DNA from: UBA7672 sp965279085 | GTDB taxonomy: Bacteria > Pseudomonadota > Alphaproteobacteria > Caulobacterales > Hyphomonadaceae | NCBI GenBank assembly: GCA_965279085.1 | Contig: OZ257149.1 | Span: 2,852,001 to 2,916,000, forward strand | Direction of reading: 5' to 3' | DNA length: 64,000 nucleotides | In this document: in pieces, positions 53,830 to 62,657 of the stretch | Position numbering within the stretch: the stretch's first letter is position 1 | Layout: every line of letters starts with the position of its first letter | The notes under the pieces: generated by a model | Database searches by the model: none | What the model was told of the DNA's origin: nothing | Seen by the model: only the letters and a program-made list of their open reading frames with translations | Position numbers and translations under genes: made by a program

Positions 53830-55977
53830 ATGTCGCAGCTCAGGATACGTGTGCTTGGCGGATGCGCCGCGGGCGCGCTGGCGATCGGGTCGCTGATCGC
53901 GGCGCCTGCGCTGTCGCAATCGGCGACGCCGGCCGTGCAGGGCAAGGTCGAGGTGAGCGTGCTGTCGTCGCGCTACGACCTGGTGTCGGGCGGGGACGCG
54001 CTGGTCGAGATCCGGGCGAGCGAAGGGGCGAAGGCGAGCGACCTGCGCGTGTCGCTCAACGGACGGCAGCTGGCGACGCCGCTGAAGTTCGACCAGCCGA
54101 GCAACACGCTGCGTGGGGTTCTCACCGGTCTCGACAATGGCGCGAACTGGCTGCAGGTGCGCACGCCGAGCGGATATTCGGTGAGCCAGCCGCTGGTGAA
54201 CTATCCGATCACCGGGCCGATCCTGTCGGGCCCGCACATGAAGCCTTACGAGTGCAAGACCAAGGAGTCGGGCCTCGGGGAGCCGCTGGACGAGAACTGC
54301 TCTGCGCCGACGAAGCTGGAGTGGTTCTACAAGTCGACAGGACCGGCGACGGGGACGGGGCTGGCCGCGACGCAGTTCAAGGCGCTGGCGAACCCGAAAG
54401 GCGCGAAGCCCGCCGATCTGGCGACCGCGACGACAATCGACGGGCGGACCGTGCCCTACATCGTTCGCGTCGAGAGCGGGACGATCAACCGGTCCGTCTA
54501 CCGCATCGCGGTGCTGGACGATCCGGCGACCGACGGGACGATTGCGGGCGAGGGATGGAACGGGCGGTTCGGCGTCACCTTCGGCGGCGGATGCGGCACG
54601 CAGTACAACCAGGGCGCCAACACGGCGACATCGGTGCTGAGCGATCTCTACCTGTCGCGCGGGTTTGCCTATGCGAACTCGACCGAGCTGGTGAACCAGC
54701 TGCACTGCAACCAGGTGCTGCAGGGCGAGACGTTGATGATGCTGAAGGAGCATTTCATCGAGGGCTATGGCGTTCCGAAATGGACGGTAGGCACAGGCGG
54801 ATCCGGCGGGTCGATCCAGCAGATGGTGATCACGCAGATGTATCCGGGGCTGCTTGATGGCCTGCAGCCATCGCTGAGCTTCCCGGATTCGTCGATGCAG
54901 ACGGCCGACTGCGGCCTGCTGCAGAATTTCTGGCGCACGACCGCCGGCAAGAAATGGAGCGAGGAAAAGAAGGACGCGGTGCTGGGCTATAGCCGTGGCA
55001 CGTGCGGGTCGTGGGAGCGGTCCTTCGTGCGCACGATCCAGGCCGGCTTCGCGGAAGGATGCGCCGTCAGCGACAAGAGCCTGATCTACGACCCCAAGAA
55101 AAATCCGAAAGGCATCCGCTGCACGACGCAGGAGATGCGGGTCAACATCTATGGCAAGGATCCGAAGACCGGCTTCGCGCGGCGGCCGATCGACAATATC
55201 GGCGTCGAGTACGGGCTTAAGGCGCTCAATGAGGGCGCGATCTCGGTCGAAGAGTTCCTGACGCTCAACGAGAAGGTCGGCGGCAACGACATCGATGGCG
55301 GGTTCGTCTCGAAGCGCACGGTGGGCGATGCGCAGGCGCTCAGCGCGATCTATGCGTCGGGCACGATCAACACATTCAAGAACCTCGATCGCGTGCCCAT
55401 GCTCCACTATCGCAGTTACACCGACACCACGACGCCGGGCGACATTCACGACCGGCACCGCGACCTGACCATCCGCGCAAGGCTGGAGAAGGCGACGGGA
55501 TCGTCGGCCAACCAGGTAATCTGGGTGGCGGATCGCGCGCCGGGGCAGGGCCAGCCTGCGAAGGTGAACCTCGCGCCCATCGCGCTCGACGTGATGACGA
55601 AATGGCTCGATGCGATGGCGGCCGATTCCGCGCCGCTGACGCCGGCGAAAGTCGTCAAGCACAAGCCGGCCGATGCGGTGGACGCCTACTGGACGCCGGA
55701 CGGCAAGCGGGTGAACGAGGTCGCGAGCTGGGATCCGGGCACGTCCTGGAACAAGACCTATCCGATCCATCTGGAGCCGCGGATCATGGCCGGCGCGCCG
55801 GTCGAGAACGACATCATGAAGTGTCAACTGAAGCCGGTCGACTTCGGCGCCTACAAGGCGAAGTTCTCGAAGGCGCAGCAGTCGCGGATGAAGAAGGCCT
55901 TCCCGGATGGCGTGTGCGACTGGAGCAAGCCGAGCGTGGGCTACACGTTCATCAAAGGGACTTATCAGCGGTACTAG
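53830..55977 (+). CDS. secreted DUF6351-like alpha/beta hydrolase
   Basis: A 715-residue protein starting MSQLRIRVLGGCAAGALAIG with a signal peptide ending ALSQ. An N-terminal beta domain (KVEVSVLSSRYDLVSGGDAL) precedes a hydrolase core with FGGGCGTQYNQG and the probable nucleophile loop GTGGSGGSIQQ. Repeated Cys-containing segments suggest disulphides. Related proteins have been compared with tannases and oligomer hydrolases. It is a likely periplasmic esterase; substrate unknown. Confidence 0.82.
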   Translation: MSQLRIRVLGGCAAGALAIGSLIAAPALSQSATPAVQGKVEVSVLSSRYDLVSGGDALVEIRASEGAKASDLRVSLNGRQLATPLKFDQPSNTLRGVLTGLDNGANWLQVRTPSGYSVSQPLVNYPITGPILSGPHMKPYECKTKESGLGEPLDENCSAPTKLEWFYKSTGPATGTGLAATQFKALANPKGAKPADLATATTIDGRTVPYIVRVESGTINRSVYRIAVLDDPATDGTIAGEGWNGRFGVTFGGGCGTQYNQGANTATSVLSDLYLSRGFAYANSTELVNQLHCNQVLQGETLMMLKEHFIEGYGVPKWTVGTGGSGGSIQQMVITQMYPGLLDGLQPSLSFPDSSMQTADCGLLQNFWRTTAGKKWSEEKKDAVLGYSRGTCGSWERSFVRTIQAGFAEGCAVSDKSLIYDPKKNPKGIRCTTQEMRVNIYGKDPKTGFARRPIDNIGVEYGLKALNEGAISVEEFLTLNEKVGGNDIDGGFVSKRTVGDAQALSAIYASGTINTFKNLDRVPMLHYRSYTDTTTPGDIHDRHRDLTIRARLEKATGSSANQVIWVADRAPGQGQPAKVNLAPIALDVMTKWLDAMAADSAPLTPAKVVKHKPADAVDAYWTPDGKRVNEVASWDPGTSWNKTYPIHLEPRIMAGAPVENDIMKCQLKPVDFGAYKAKFSKAQQSRMKKAFPDGVCDWSKPSVGYTFIKGTYQRY

Positions 55978-55994
55978 CTGGGTCAGGGAGCGCG

Positions 55995-56106
55995 CCCTCG
56001 TCCTTCGAGACGCCGCTGCGCGGCTCCTCAGGATGAGAGCTAAACGCCTGACAGACCTGTAGCCCTCATGCTGAGGAGGCCGAAGGCCGTCTCCAAGCAC
56101 GAGGGC
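55995..56106. repeat. inverted pair of alphaproteobacterial palindromic repeats
   Basis: Two arms, 55995-56038 (CCCTCGTCCTTCGAGACG ... GGATGAG) and 56063-56106 (CCCTCATGCTGAGG ... GCACGAGGG), are reverse complements with some mismatches and can fold into one long hairpin. Sequences of this kind are common between genes in Caulobacterales and Rhizobiales. Here it separates two convergent genes and could act as a transcript end. Confidence 0.85.
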
Positions 56107-56116
56107 GTACGCGCCT

Positions 56117-57298
56117 CTAGTCGTTGTCGTCGATGAAGTCTTCGATGCGGCTAACCAGTTTGCGCGCGAGGGGGAGGGATGGGTCGGCGTAGGTCGCGAG
56201 ATTGGCTTCGCGATCCATCGGCGCTTTCTTGAGCACGTGGTTCATGCCGTCGATCAGCGTCATCCTGGTCTTCGGGGCGCGGTCGAGAAGTTTGGCGTCC
56301 TCGGCGGTGACTTGCAGGTCGGTTTTTCCCTGCACGATCAGCGTCGGAATGTTGGCGCGAGCCACGGCTTCGACCGGGTCGATGTTGATGACCGAGATCA
56401 GGTAGTCCTGAACGGCGGGGGCGAAGAGTTGCTGCAGGGCGGGGTGCATGGCGCTGACGTCGACATGGCGCCCGGCCTGGAGTTCGTCGAGGGCGCGGAA
56501 GGCGTCGGGGAGCAGCGGGGCGTTCGCCGGGTTGGCCTGCATCTGCGCGCGGATGACATCGGCCATCGTCCGTCCCATGCCGGCGACGAGGATCAGGCCG
56601 CAGACATCCTTGCGGCCCTCGGCGGCGAGCGAGACCATCAGCGCGCCTTCGGAATGGCCGAGCAGGAAGATGCAGCCTGAGCCGGGGCCGCGTTCGGTTT
56701 TGATCGCATCAATCCAGGCGCGGTAGTCGGCGACATAGGTTGCGGGCGTGACGGCGTTGGGATCGCCCGCGCCACTGCTTGCGAACATGCCGTGCTTGTC
56801 GACGCGCACGCTGGCGATGTCTTCCTTGGCGAATGCTTCGGCGAGCAGCTTGTAGACGTCCGTGTTGAGGCCAGCCGGATTGTTGCCGTTGCGGTCCGTG
56901 GGACCGGAGCCGGGAACGATCAGGACGACGGGGTCGCGGTGGCGGATGTCGACCAGCGTGCCGCGCAGCTCACCTGCGGAGATTTCCGAGATCGCCGGGG
57001 CGATATCGCCATCGTTGAACTTCTTTACGATGGCGATCACGGCGCCGATGACGGCGATGGAGACCGCGACGCTGACAGCTCCGGCGACGGCCTTGGCGCT
57101 TTTCTTCGCACTCTCGGTGACTTCGGTCGTGGAGGCATCGGCGTGGAGGCCCAGCGCCTTGGCGAGGCCGGGTGGGATGTTCGTCTTCACGGCGGGATGT
57201 CCCTTGTCCATTCCGCGCGCGATCGAGACCACCACCAGAAGCATGACAAGCAGAGCAACAGCCGAGCCCAGGCCCCACAGCAGCAGCGTCGTGTCCAT
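56117..57298 (-). CDS. membrane-anchored alpha/beta hydrolase
   Basis: A 393-residue protein starting MDTTLLLWGLGSAVALLVML (GAGG immediately upstream). The N-terminal membrane helix is followed by a second hydrophobic stretch (AVSVAVSIAVIGAVIAIV) and then the hydrolase: VVLIVPGSGPTDRNG, nucleophile elbow GHSEGA, acid region IPTLIVQGKTDLQ, and His in IDGMNHVLK. Probably a peptidase- or esterase-type hydrolase at the membrane. Divergent from the SPFH gene over the palindrome at 57354. Confidence 0.88.
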   Translation of the reverse strand: MDTTLLLWGLGSAVALLVMLLVVVSIARGMDKGHPAVKTNIPPGLAKALGLHADASTTEVTESAKKSAKAVAGAVSVAVSIAVIGAVIAIVKKFNDGDIAPAISEISAGELRGTLVDIRHRDPVVLIVPGSGPTDRNGNNPAGLNTDVYKLLAEAFAKEDIASVRVDKHGMFASSGAGDPNAVTPATYVADYRAWIDAIKTERGPGSGCIFLLGHSEGALMVSLAAEGRKDVCGLILVAGMGRTMADVIRAQMQANPANAPLLPDAFRALDELQAGRHVDVSAMHPALQQLFAPAVQDYLISVINIDPVEAVARANIPTLIVQGKTDLQVTAEDAKLLDRAPKTRMTLIDGMNHVLKKAPMDREANLATYADPSLPLARKLVSRIEDFIDDND

Positions 57299-57353
57299 CA
57301 CCTCGTCCTCCATCGTCCGTGTCCCAACAATGTGCTTGACATTATCGGCAGTC

Positions 57354-57381
57354 AATATCAAAGTGATATCACTTCGATATT
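57354..57381. promoter_or_regulatory. 28-bp near-perfect palindrome, likely operator
   Basis: AATATCAAAGTGATATCACT followed by TCGATATT reads the same on both strands except for one mismatched pair. It lies midway between the divergent alpha/beta hydrolase and SPFH genes, with TTGACA at 57336-57341 beside it. A dimeric regulator could control both; the small RHH protein at 58336 is a candidate. Confidence 0.75.
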
Positions 57382-57399
57382 AATGACGGAGGGACTGTC

Positions 57400-58311
57400 A
57401 TGACTGTCATCAGCCACAAGAGAACGCAGGAAAAACCCGCCAGCACGGGTAGCGGAGGTTTCCTGCTGGTGCTCGCGCTGGCCGGGTTCATTCTCGCCGG
57501 CTGGCTGTTCTTCCAGGGCATCATGATGGGAGAGAGCGGCGGGGATGGCGCGATGGTCGCGCTCTACATCATCAGCGCCGCTGTAGTGGTGCTCGCATCG
57601 ATCCTGATCCTGTCGGGTCTCTATTCCATCCAGCAGAACGAAAGCACGGCGATCACGCTGTTCGGCAACTACAAGGGCACGGACAAGAAGCCGGGCCTGC
57701 GCTGGGTCGTGCCGTGGTACTCGCGCAAGAAGATCTCGCTGCGGGTGCGCAACGTGACCTCGCAGACGCTCAAGGTGAATGACAAGAAGGGCAACCCGAT
57801 CGAGATCGCGGCTGTCATCGTCTGGCGCGTGGTCGATACGGCGCAGGCGCTGTTCGACGTCGACAACTACGAGACCTTCGTCAACATCCAGATCGAGACG
57901 TCGCTGCGCGAGATCACCTCGCACTTCGCTTATGACCATGGTGAGGGCGATGAGCCCACCCTGCGCGCCGATGGCGTGAAGGTCGGCGAGATGCTGCAGG
58001 CCCGCCTGCAGGAGCGTGTGGCGATCGCTGGTCTGGCCGTGGATGAAGCGCGCCTCTCGCACCTGGCCTATGCGCCGGAAATCGCGTCCTCCATGCTGCG
58101 CAGGCAGCAGGCGGAAGCGGTGCTGGAAGCGCGGGCCAAGATCGTGCACGGCGCGGTGTCGATGGTCGAAAGCGCGCTGCAGCAGCTGTCCGAGCGCGAC
58201 ATCGTGGTGCTGGACGACGAGCGCAAGGCGGCGATGGTGTCCAACCTCCTGGTGGTGCTCTGCGCCGATCGCGAGGCGCAGCCCATCGTCAATGCCGGCT
58301 CGCTCTACTAG
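57400..58311 (+). CDS. SPFH/band-7 domain membrane protein
   Basis: A 303-residue protein with two N-terminal membrane helices (FLLVLALAGFILAGWLFF, LYIISAAVVVLASILI). The SPFH domain spans about residues 75-240 (ENESTAITLFGNYKGT-like start, VVWRVVDTAQALFDVDNY), followed by a helical C-terminus (EAVLEARAKIVHGAVSMVE). SPFH proteins form membrane microdomain scaffolds. The RHH gene follows 24 bases downstream, so both form an operon. Confidence 0.92.
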   Translation: MTVISHKRTQEKPASTGSGGFLLVLALAGFILAGWLFFQGIMMGESGGDGAMVALYIISAAVVVLASILILSGLYSIQQNESTAITLFGNYKGTDKKPGLRWVVPWYSRKKISLRVRNVTSQTLKVNDKKGNPIEIAAVIVWRVVDTAQALFDVDNYETFVNIQIETSLREITSHFAYDHGEGDEPTLRADGVKVGEMLQARLQERVAIAGLAVDEARLSHLAYAPEIASSMLRRQQAEAVLEARAKIVHGAVSMVESALQQLSERDIVVLDDERKAAMVSNLLVVLCADREAQPIVNAGSLY

Positions 58312-58335
58312 GTCCAATCCAGAACAGGCGAGCCC

Positions 58336-58503
58336 ATGCCTTCGCCCGGCAAGAAAGCGTTTCCCCTCAGGCTCGATCCGGCGCTCCACGCCGCGATCGA
58401 GCGTCTGGCGTCGCAGGAACTGCGCTCGGTCAACGCCGAGATCGAGTTCCTGCTGCGCGAGGCGCTGAAGAAACGCGGCGTGTCTGTGAAGGATGAGAAG
58501 TAG
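58336..58503 (+). CDS. Arc-type ribbon-helix-helix protein, 55 residues
   Basis: ATG 58336 to TAG 58503 encodes MPSPGKKAFPLRLDP, then ALHAAIERLASQELRSVNAE and IEFLLREALKKRG. The strand FPLRLDP, two helices and the SVNAEIEFLLREAL segment match Arc/MetJ-like DNA-binding proteins. It follows the SPFH gene and may repress the operon through the palindrome at 57354. Confidence 0.85.
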   Translation: MPSPGKKAFPLRLDPALHAAIERLASQELRSVNAEIEFLLREALKKRGVSVKDEK

Positions 58504-58518
58504 GCGCTTGAGGTTCGC

Positions 58519-58734
58519 CTAGGCGCGGATGTCGAGCAGGCGGTCCATCATGTCGGCTTCGACCCGCAGGACGAGAAGGTTGGCCTCGAAGTCGCGCCTC
58601 GCGGTCAGCAGGTCGACAATGTCTTTCGGCATATCGTCCCTGGATTCAGCGCGTGCGATCCGGCCTGCAGCAGCGGCGAAGCGCTGCGTTGCGGTCTGCA
58701 TGCCTGAGAGGGCGGTGGCGGCGACAGGGCTCAT
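58519..58734 (-). CDS. mini flagellar-rod-like protein
   Basis: A 71-residue protein starting MSPVAATALSGMQTATQRF. Its N-terminal half resembles the first helix of flagellar rod/hook proteins (SGM-TA--RF, then an A-N/R-IA-like turn), and the end (DIVDLLTARRDFEANLLVLR) resembles their C-terminal helix. The whole central domain is missing. No flagellar genes are near. It may be a rod-family relic or a small coiled protein. Confidence 0.55.
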   Translation of the reverse strand: MSPVAATALSGMQTATQRFAAAAGRIARAESRDDMPKDIVDLLTARRDFEANLLVLRVEADMMDRLLDIRA

Positions 58735-58895
58735 GGTTCGAGAGCCTGCGCGCACAAAGCAAAGCAGGCGTTGGCCGGAACGTCGAAATTTCAGACAAAT
58801 CCGGGGGATCAGGTCGAGCGTCAGACCCCTGTGATGACCCTCATTTTGAACCGGCGGCTATCACGCGCGTTCTCTGTTGGCCGAGAGGACGCGGG

Positions 58896-60188
58896 TTGTT
58901 CGAGTTTTCAATCTATCATCTTTTGCTGACGGGCCTGGGCCTGGCGATCCTGCTCGCCTACTGGCTCCCCCGCCTGTTCTCGGGGCGTGAACCCGCTGCA
59001 GCGGGTCTGTTGATCGGGTTGGGCTTCCTGATCTTCGGCTGGGTTCCGGGAGCGCCGGCCGCCCTTAGTCCGCTCGGCCTACCGCGACCGTGGGAAATTC
59101 TCAGCGAGCTGTGCGTCATCGCGGGTTTGTTCGGCGTCGGGCTCCGTATCGACAATCTGAAGGATTTCAGCCGGTGGTGGCCGACGGTGAGGCTTCTGGC
59201 CATCGCCATGCCGCTCACCATTCTCGCCGTTGCCGCATTCGGCTGGTGGATCGGCGCAATGACGTTGGGCGGGGGCCTGCTGCTTGGCGCCGTCCTGTCG
59301 CCGACAGACCCTGTTCTCGCCGGCGACCTGCAGGTCGGCAAGCCGAATGAGGGCGACGAGCACCTCGTTCGCAGCACGCTGACCGGCGAGGCCGGGCTGA
59401 ATGACGGACTGGCCTTTCCGTTCGTCTATCTTGCGATGTCTATCGCGACCGTTGGCGGCGTGGAGGCGTCAGGTCTTCTGGATTGGTTCTGGCGGGATGT
59501 CCTCTATCGTATCCTTGTTGGCGCGTTCAGCGGGCTGGCGATCGGGCGGCTGCTAGGCTTCCTGCTTTTCGAATTCCCGCGCGAGAATGCACTGGCGAAG
59601 ACGGAGGCCGGCGTGTTCGCGATGGCGGGCGTGCTGATCACGTATGGCCTGACGGAACTGGTCGAGGGGTATGGGTTCATCGCGGTCTTCATCGCGGGGG
59701 TCACGCTCAGGCGGACGGAGTCAGGGCATGAATATCACGGGCGCCTGCACAGTTTCTCCGAGAACATCGAACACGCGTTGACGGCGGTCCTGCTGGTCGC
59801 TCTGGGGGCGGCGCTGCCGGCGCTGCTCGCGGGGATCACGTTGTCGAGCATCGCCATCGCCGTTGCGCTCATCGTGCTGATCCGGCCGCTGATCGGCTGG
59901 GCTGCGCTGATGGGCTCTAAGCTCAAGGGGCGACAGCGTTTCGTGGTCGCGGTCTATGGCGTTCGAGGTGTCGGCTCGATCTACTATCTGAGCTACGCCG
60001 GCAGCCACATGGACCTGCAGAATGAGACGGAGCTGTGGGCCATAACCGCGCTCGCCATCGTGCTCTCGACCGTGCTGCACGGCTTCTCCGCGGCGTTCGC
60101 CGTGGAGAAGGTGACGGAGCCGGGAACGGTGGGCGCGGACGAGGGCGCCGCGCCGGACGACGAGAAGCCGGACGCGTCAGCCGCCTGA
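58896..60188 (+). CDS. CPA1-family cation:proton antiporter
   Basis: A 430-residue protein starting at TTG 58896 (AGAGGA six bases upstream; MFEFSIYHLLLTG). About twelve hydrophobic segments are present. The ion-binding core has GAVLSPTDPVLAGDLQ and GEAGLNDGLAFPF, hallmarks of NhaP-like Na+/H+ exchangers; GVRGVGSIYYLSYA is the later conserved helix. A short acidic tail follows. It overlaps the end of the convergent ada gene by 12 bases. Confidence 0.93.
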   Translation: MFEFSIYHLLLTGLGLAILLAYWLPRLFSGREPAAAGLLIGLGFLIFGWVPGAPAALSPLGLPRPWEILSELCVIAGLFGVGLRIDNLKDFSRWWPTVRLLAIAMPLTILAVAAFGWWIGAMTLGGGLLLGAVLSPTDPVLAGDLQVGKPNEGDEHLVRSTLTGEAGLNDGLAFPFVYLAMSIATVGGVEASGLLDWFWRDVLYRILVGAFSGLAIGRLLGFLLFEFPRENALAKTEAGVFAMAGVLITYGLTELVEGYGFIAVFIAGVTLRRTESGHEYHGRLHSFSENIEHALTAVLLVALGAALPALLAGITLSSIAIAVALIVLIRPLIGWAALMGSKLKGRQRFVVAVYGVRGVGSIYYLSYAGSHMDLQNETELWAITALAIVLSTVLHGFSAAFAVEKVTEPGTVGADEGAAPDDEKPDASAA

Positions 60189-61256
60189 CGACAGGCCCTG
60201 TTCCGCGCCCGTGTGGCGGCGCTCATGATCGAGCAGCCACTGCTTGCGCCACAGGCCGCCGGCATAGCCGGTGAGCGTGCCGTCGGCGCCGATGACGCGG
60301 TGGCAGGGCAGGATGATGGCGCAGCGATTGAGGCGGTTGGCGTTGGCGACGGCGCGGACGGCGCTGGGGCGGCCGATGCGTTCCGCCATCTCCTGATAGG
60401 AGCGCGTGACGCCGGGCGGCACGCGGCGGAGTTCGTTCCACACATCGTTCTGGAAGTCGGTGCCGGCGCCAGCGATCTTCGAGGTGAATTTCAGGCTCTT
60501 GCCGGCGAAATAGTCGGCGAGTTCCTTGCGGATCAGTTTGAGCGCCTTGGTGTCGCCGGGTAGGACGGTGGCGTTGAAGTGCTTGCGGTAGCGGTCGACG
60601 TGTTCCTGCAGCTTCTTGCGCTCGACGAATTCCAGCATGTGGAGGTGTGTGTCGTCGGCGATAGCCAGCATGGGGCCGAGGGGCGTATCGATCCAGTCCA
60701 TGGCGAACGTCTTGGCGTCGCGCGACTTGTTGGGGGCGTCGCCGAACTGGCGGGCGAAGGCTTCGCGGAAGCCGGAGCCGGAATCGAAGCCGGCGTCGAG
60801 CTGGGCTTCGATCACGGCGTCTCCTTTCCTGATGGTGTTGAAGGCATGGCCCAGGCGGCGGGCGCGGGCGTATTGCGAGAAGCTCATGTCGAAGCGCTTC
60901 TGGAACTGGCGGCGGGCGGTCGCGGGCTCGATGCCCATCTCGCGCAGGTCGTCCTCGCTCCAGCGGCGGGTGGGGTCTTCCTCGACCAGCCGCAGCAGCT
61001 TCTCGATGACGACGCCGGGGGCGTTGGGATCATCGAGGGGACGGCAGCGCTTGCAGGCGCGGAAACCGGCGGCGATCGCCTCATTCGGCGAGCCATAGAA
61101 GGTGATGTTCTTCGACAGCGGCGTGCGTGCGGGGCAGACCGGGCGGCAGAAGATGCCGGTGGTCTTCACGCCGACATAGATCACGCCGTCCAGCTCGGGA
61201 TCGCGGCGCAGGATGTGTTCGTAGAGTTTGTCGTGGTCGGGGAGGCGGTTCAGCAT
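60177..61256 (-). CDS. ada: Ada: DNA alkylation-repair methyltransferase and regulator
   Basis: A 359-residue protein with the full Ada layout. The N-terminal zinc domain holds four cysteines (GIFCRPVCPAR and FRACKRCRP), the first of which takes methyl from phosphotriesters. An AraC-type HTH (SFSQYARARRLGHAFN) follows. The C-terminal O6-methylguanine methyltransferase domain has the active site LPCHRVIGADG. It repairs alkylated DNA and activates its own response. It stands alone and converges on the antiporter gene. Confidence 0.95.
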   Translation of the reverse strand: MLNRLPDHDKLYEHILRRDPELDGVIYVGVKTTGIFCRPVCPARTPLSKNITFYGSPNEAIAAGFRACKRCRPLDDPNAPGVVIEKLLRLVEEDPTRRWSEDDLREMGIEPATARRQFQKRFDMSFSQYARARRLGHAFNTIRKGDAVIEAQLDAGFDSGSGFREAFARQFGDAPNKSRDAKTFAMDWIDTPLGPMLAIADDTHLHMLEFVERKKLQEHVDRYRKHFNATVLPGDTKALKLIRKELADYFAGKSLKFTSKIAGAGTDFQNDVWNELRRVPPGVTRSYQEMAERIGRPSAVRAVANANRLNRCAIILPCHRVIGADGTLTGYAGGLWRKQWLLDHERRHTGAEQGLSSGG

Positions 61257-61502
61257 GGCTTTGCCTATGTGGCTGTTCGTGGGTGTAGCCTCAAGATAGG
61301 CGCCGGGGCAGGGCGCGCGGCCGGAAAAACGACATCACCGTCGGGCGGCGTGTTGCCAGTCATCTGGCGTTCAGGCACGGCGTGCGAGCCAGTGCTTGCC
61401 GGGATCGTGGACGTGGGAATCCGAATTCCAGGGTCATTGGCGCAACGTCACCGGACATCAGAGCCGGGGCGCAACGACAACAATGAGACGGAGTTCTTCC
61501 CC

Positions 61503-62195
61503 ATGAAAACCATCGCCCTTCTGGCGGCCGCCGCGGCCGCTTTTTCCCTGTCAGCCTGCGCGACCGCGCACATGGCGCGGCCCGTCGCACTGGAGACCGC
61601 CGATTCGACGCCGATCTTCGGCATTGGCGGCGGCGAGACCGGCGCGTTCACGGCCGGCCAGACCAACGGCAAGTTCAGCCGCTCGGCGACGCGGCTGTCC
61701 TTCTTCGAAGTCTACAACATGCGCGATGGCGGCGCGAAGTTCAGCCTGACCGGGCCGGAATTCACCAACGGCGTCGATGCGCGCTGCACGATGAAGGAGC
61801 GGTCGGTGACGATTGACTGGGTGGAGATGAAACCCGCGCCCATGGCGTACGGCTGCGAATTCTCGACCGACGGCCAGCGTGTGCCGGCGCTGTTCGAGGT
61901 CCAGGAAACGGCGTCGGGCCCGACGAACAAGCAGGAGCGCCGCGGGGAGGTGATGGTCGACGGCGCCATTCTCGACATCCGTTCGGTGCACGAGATCGAA
62001 GGCGGCGTCCTGCCCGTGTCGGCCCCCATCGGCTACGTGTTCGAGCGCGATGGCGTCGCCATTGGCGGGGTCGAGATCAATGGCGACCAGGTGATGTTCG
62101 CTGCGCCGGGCGCCAGCGCGGCTGACCGCAAGGCCATCCTGCTGGCGGCGGTGGCGCTGTCGGTGTTCTGGGATCCGGCGAATCTCGACGCCTGA
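61503..62195 (+). CDS. lipoprotein of unknown function
   Basis: A 230-residue protein starting MKTIALLAAAAAAFSLSACA at 61503 with GGAG upstream; the lipobox is SLSAC. The mature part is beta-rich (GAKFSLTGPEFTNGVDAR, VTIDWVEMKPAPM). Two cysteines (ARCTMKE, AYGCEFS) may form a disulphide. Not recognised. It sits 79 bases before rbfA and could be read into it. Confidence 0.7.
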   Translation: MKTIALLAAAAAAFSLSACATAHMARPVALETADSTPIFGIGGGETGAFTAGQTNGKFSRSATRLSFFEVYNMRDGGAKFSLTGPEFTNGVDARCTMKERSVTIDWVEMKPAPMAYGCEFSTDGQRVPALFEVQETASGPTNKQERRGEVMVDGAILDIRSVHEIEGGVLPVSAPIGYVFERDGVAIGGVEINGDQVMFAAPGASAADRKAILLAAVALSVFWDPANLDA

Positions 62196-62274
62196 CGGGC
62201 GATAGCTGCCGAAGAGGCATGGCGGGGCGTGGTGGATGCTTGACATCCCGGCCCGCCGGTCCTTTGACAGGCCG

Positions 62275-62652
62275 ATGAAACCGCCCTCCCAGAGACAACT
62301 TCGCGCCGGGGAACTGATCCGGCATGCGCTTATGGATATCTTCTCGCGCGAGGAGTTTTCCGACCCGGATCTTTACGGCAAGTCGATCACCGTGACCGAG
62401 GTGCGCATCTCGCCGGATCTCAGGAACGCCACGGCGTTCTGCGCCCCGCTGGGCGGGGACGAGATGGCCAAGACCGTTGCGGGGCTGAACCGCGCGGCCG
62501 GCTTCCTGCGCGGGCGGTTGAGCCGCGAGATCGACATGCGCGTGACACCCGTGCTGCGCTTCATCGCTGACGACAGCTATGACGAGGCGCGGCGGATCGA
62601 GCAGCTGCTGGCTTCCGATCGCGTGCGACGGGATCTCAGGAAAGAGGACTGA
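62275..62652 (+). CDS. rbfA: ribosome-binding factor A
   Basis: A 125-residue KH-fold protein: RQLRAGELIRHALMDIF, VTEVRISPDLRNATAF and the C-terminal DDSYDEARRIEQLL, all characteristic of RbfA. It assists late 30S maturation. In many relatives it directly follows infB; here infB is 54 kb upstream and closed by a terminator. It is followed by the kinase gene after five bases. Confidence 0.96.
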   Translation: MKPPSQRQLRAGELIRHALMDIFSREEFSDPDLYGKSITVTEVRISPDLRNATAFCAPLGGDEMAKTVAGLNRAAGFLRGRLSREIDMRVTPVLRFIADDSYDEARRIEQLLASDRVRRDLRKED

Positions 62653-62657
62653 GCGGC

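Noticed and set aside
53677..56100. 807-codon open frame antisense to the DUF6351-like gene
   Set aside because: Arg/Ala/Val-rich product without motifs, entirely opposite a gene with a signal peptide and hydrolase motifs.
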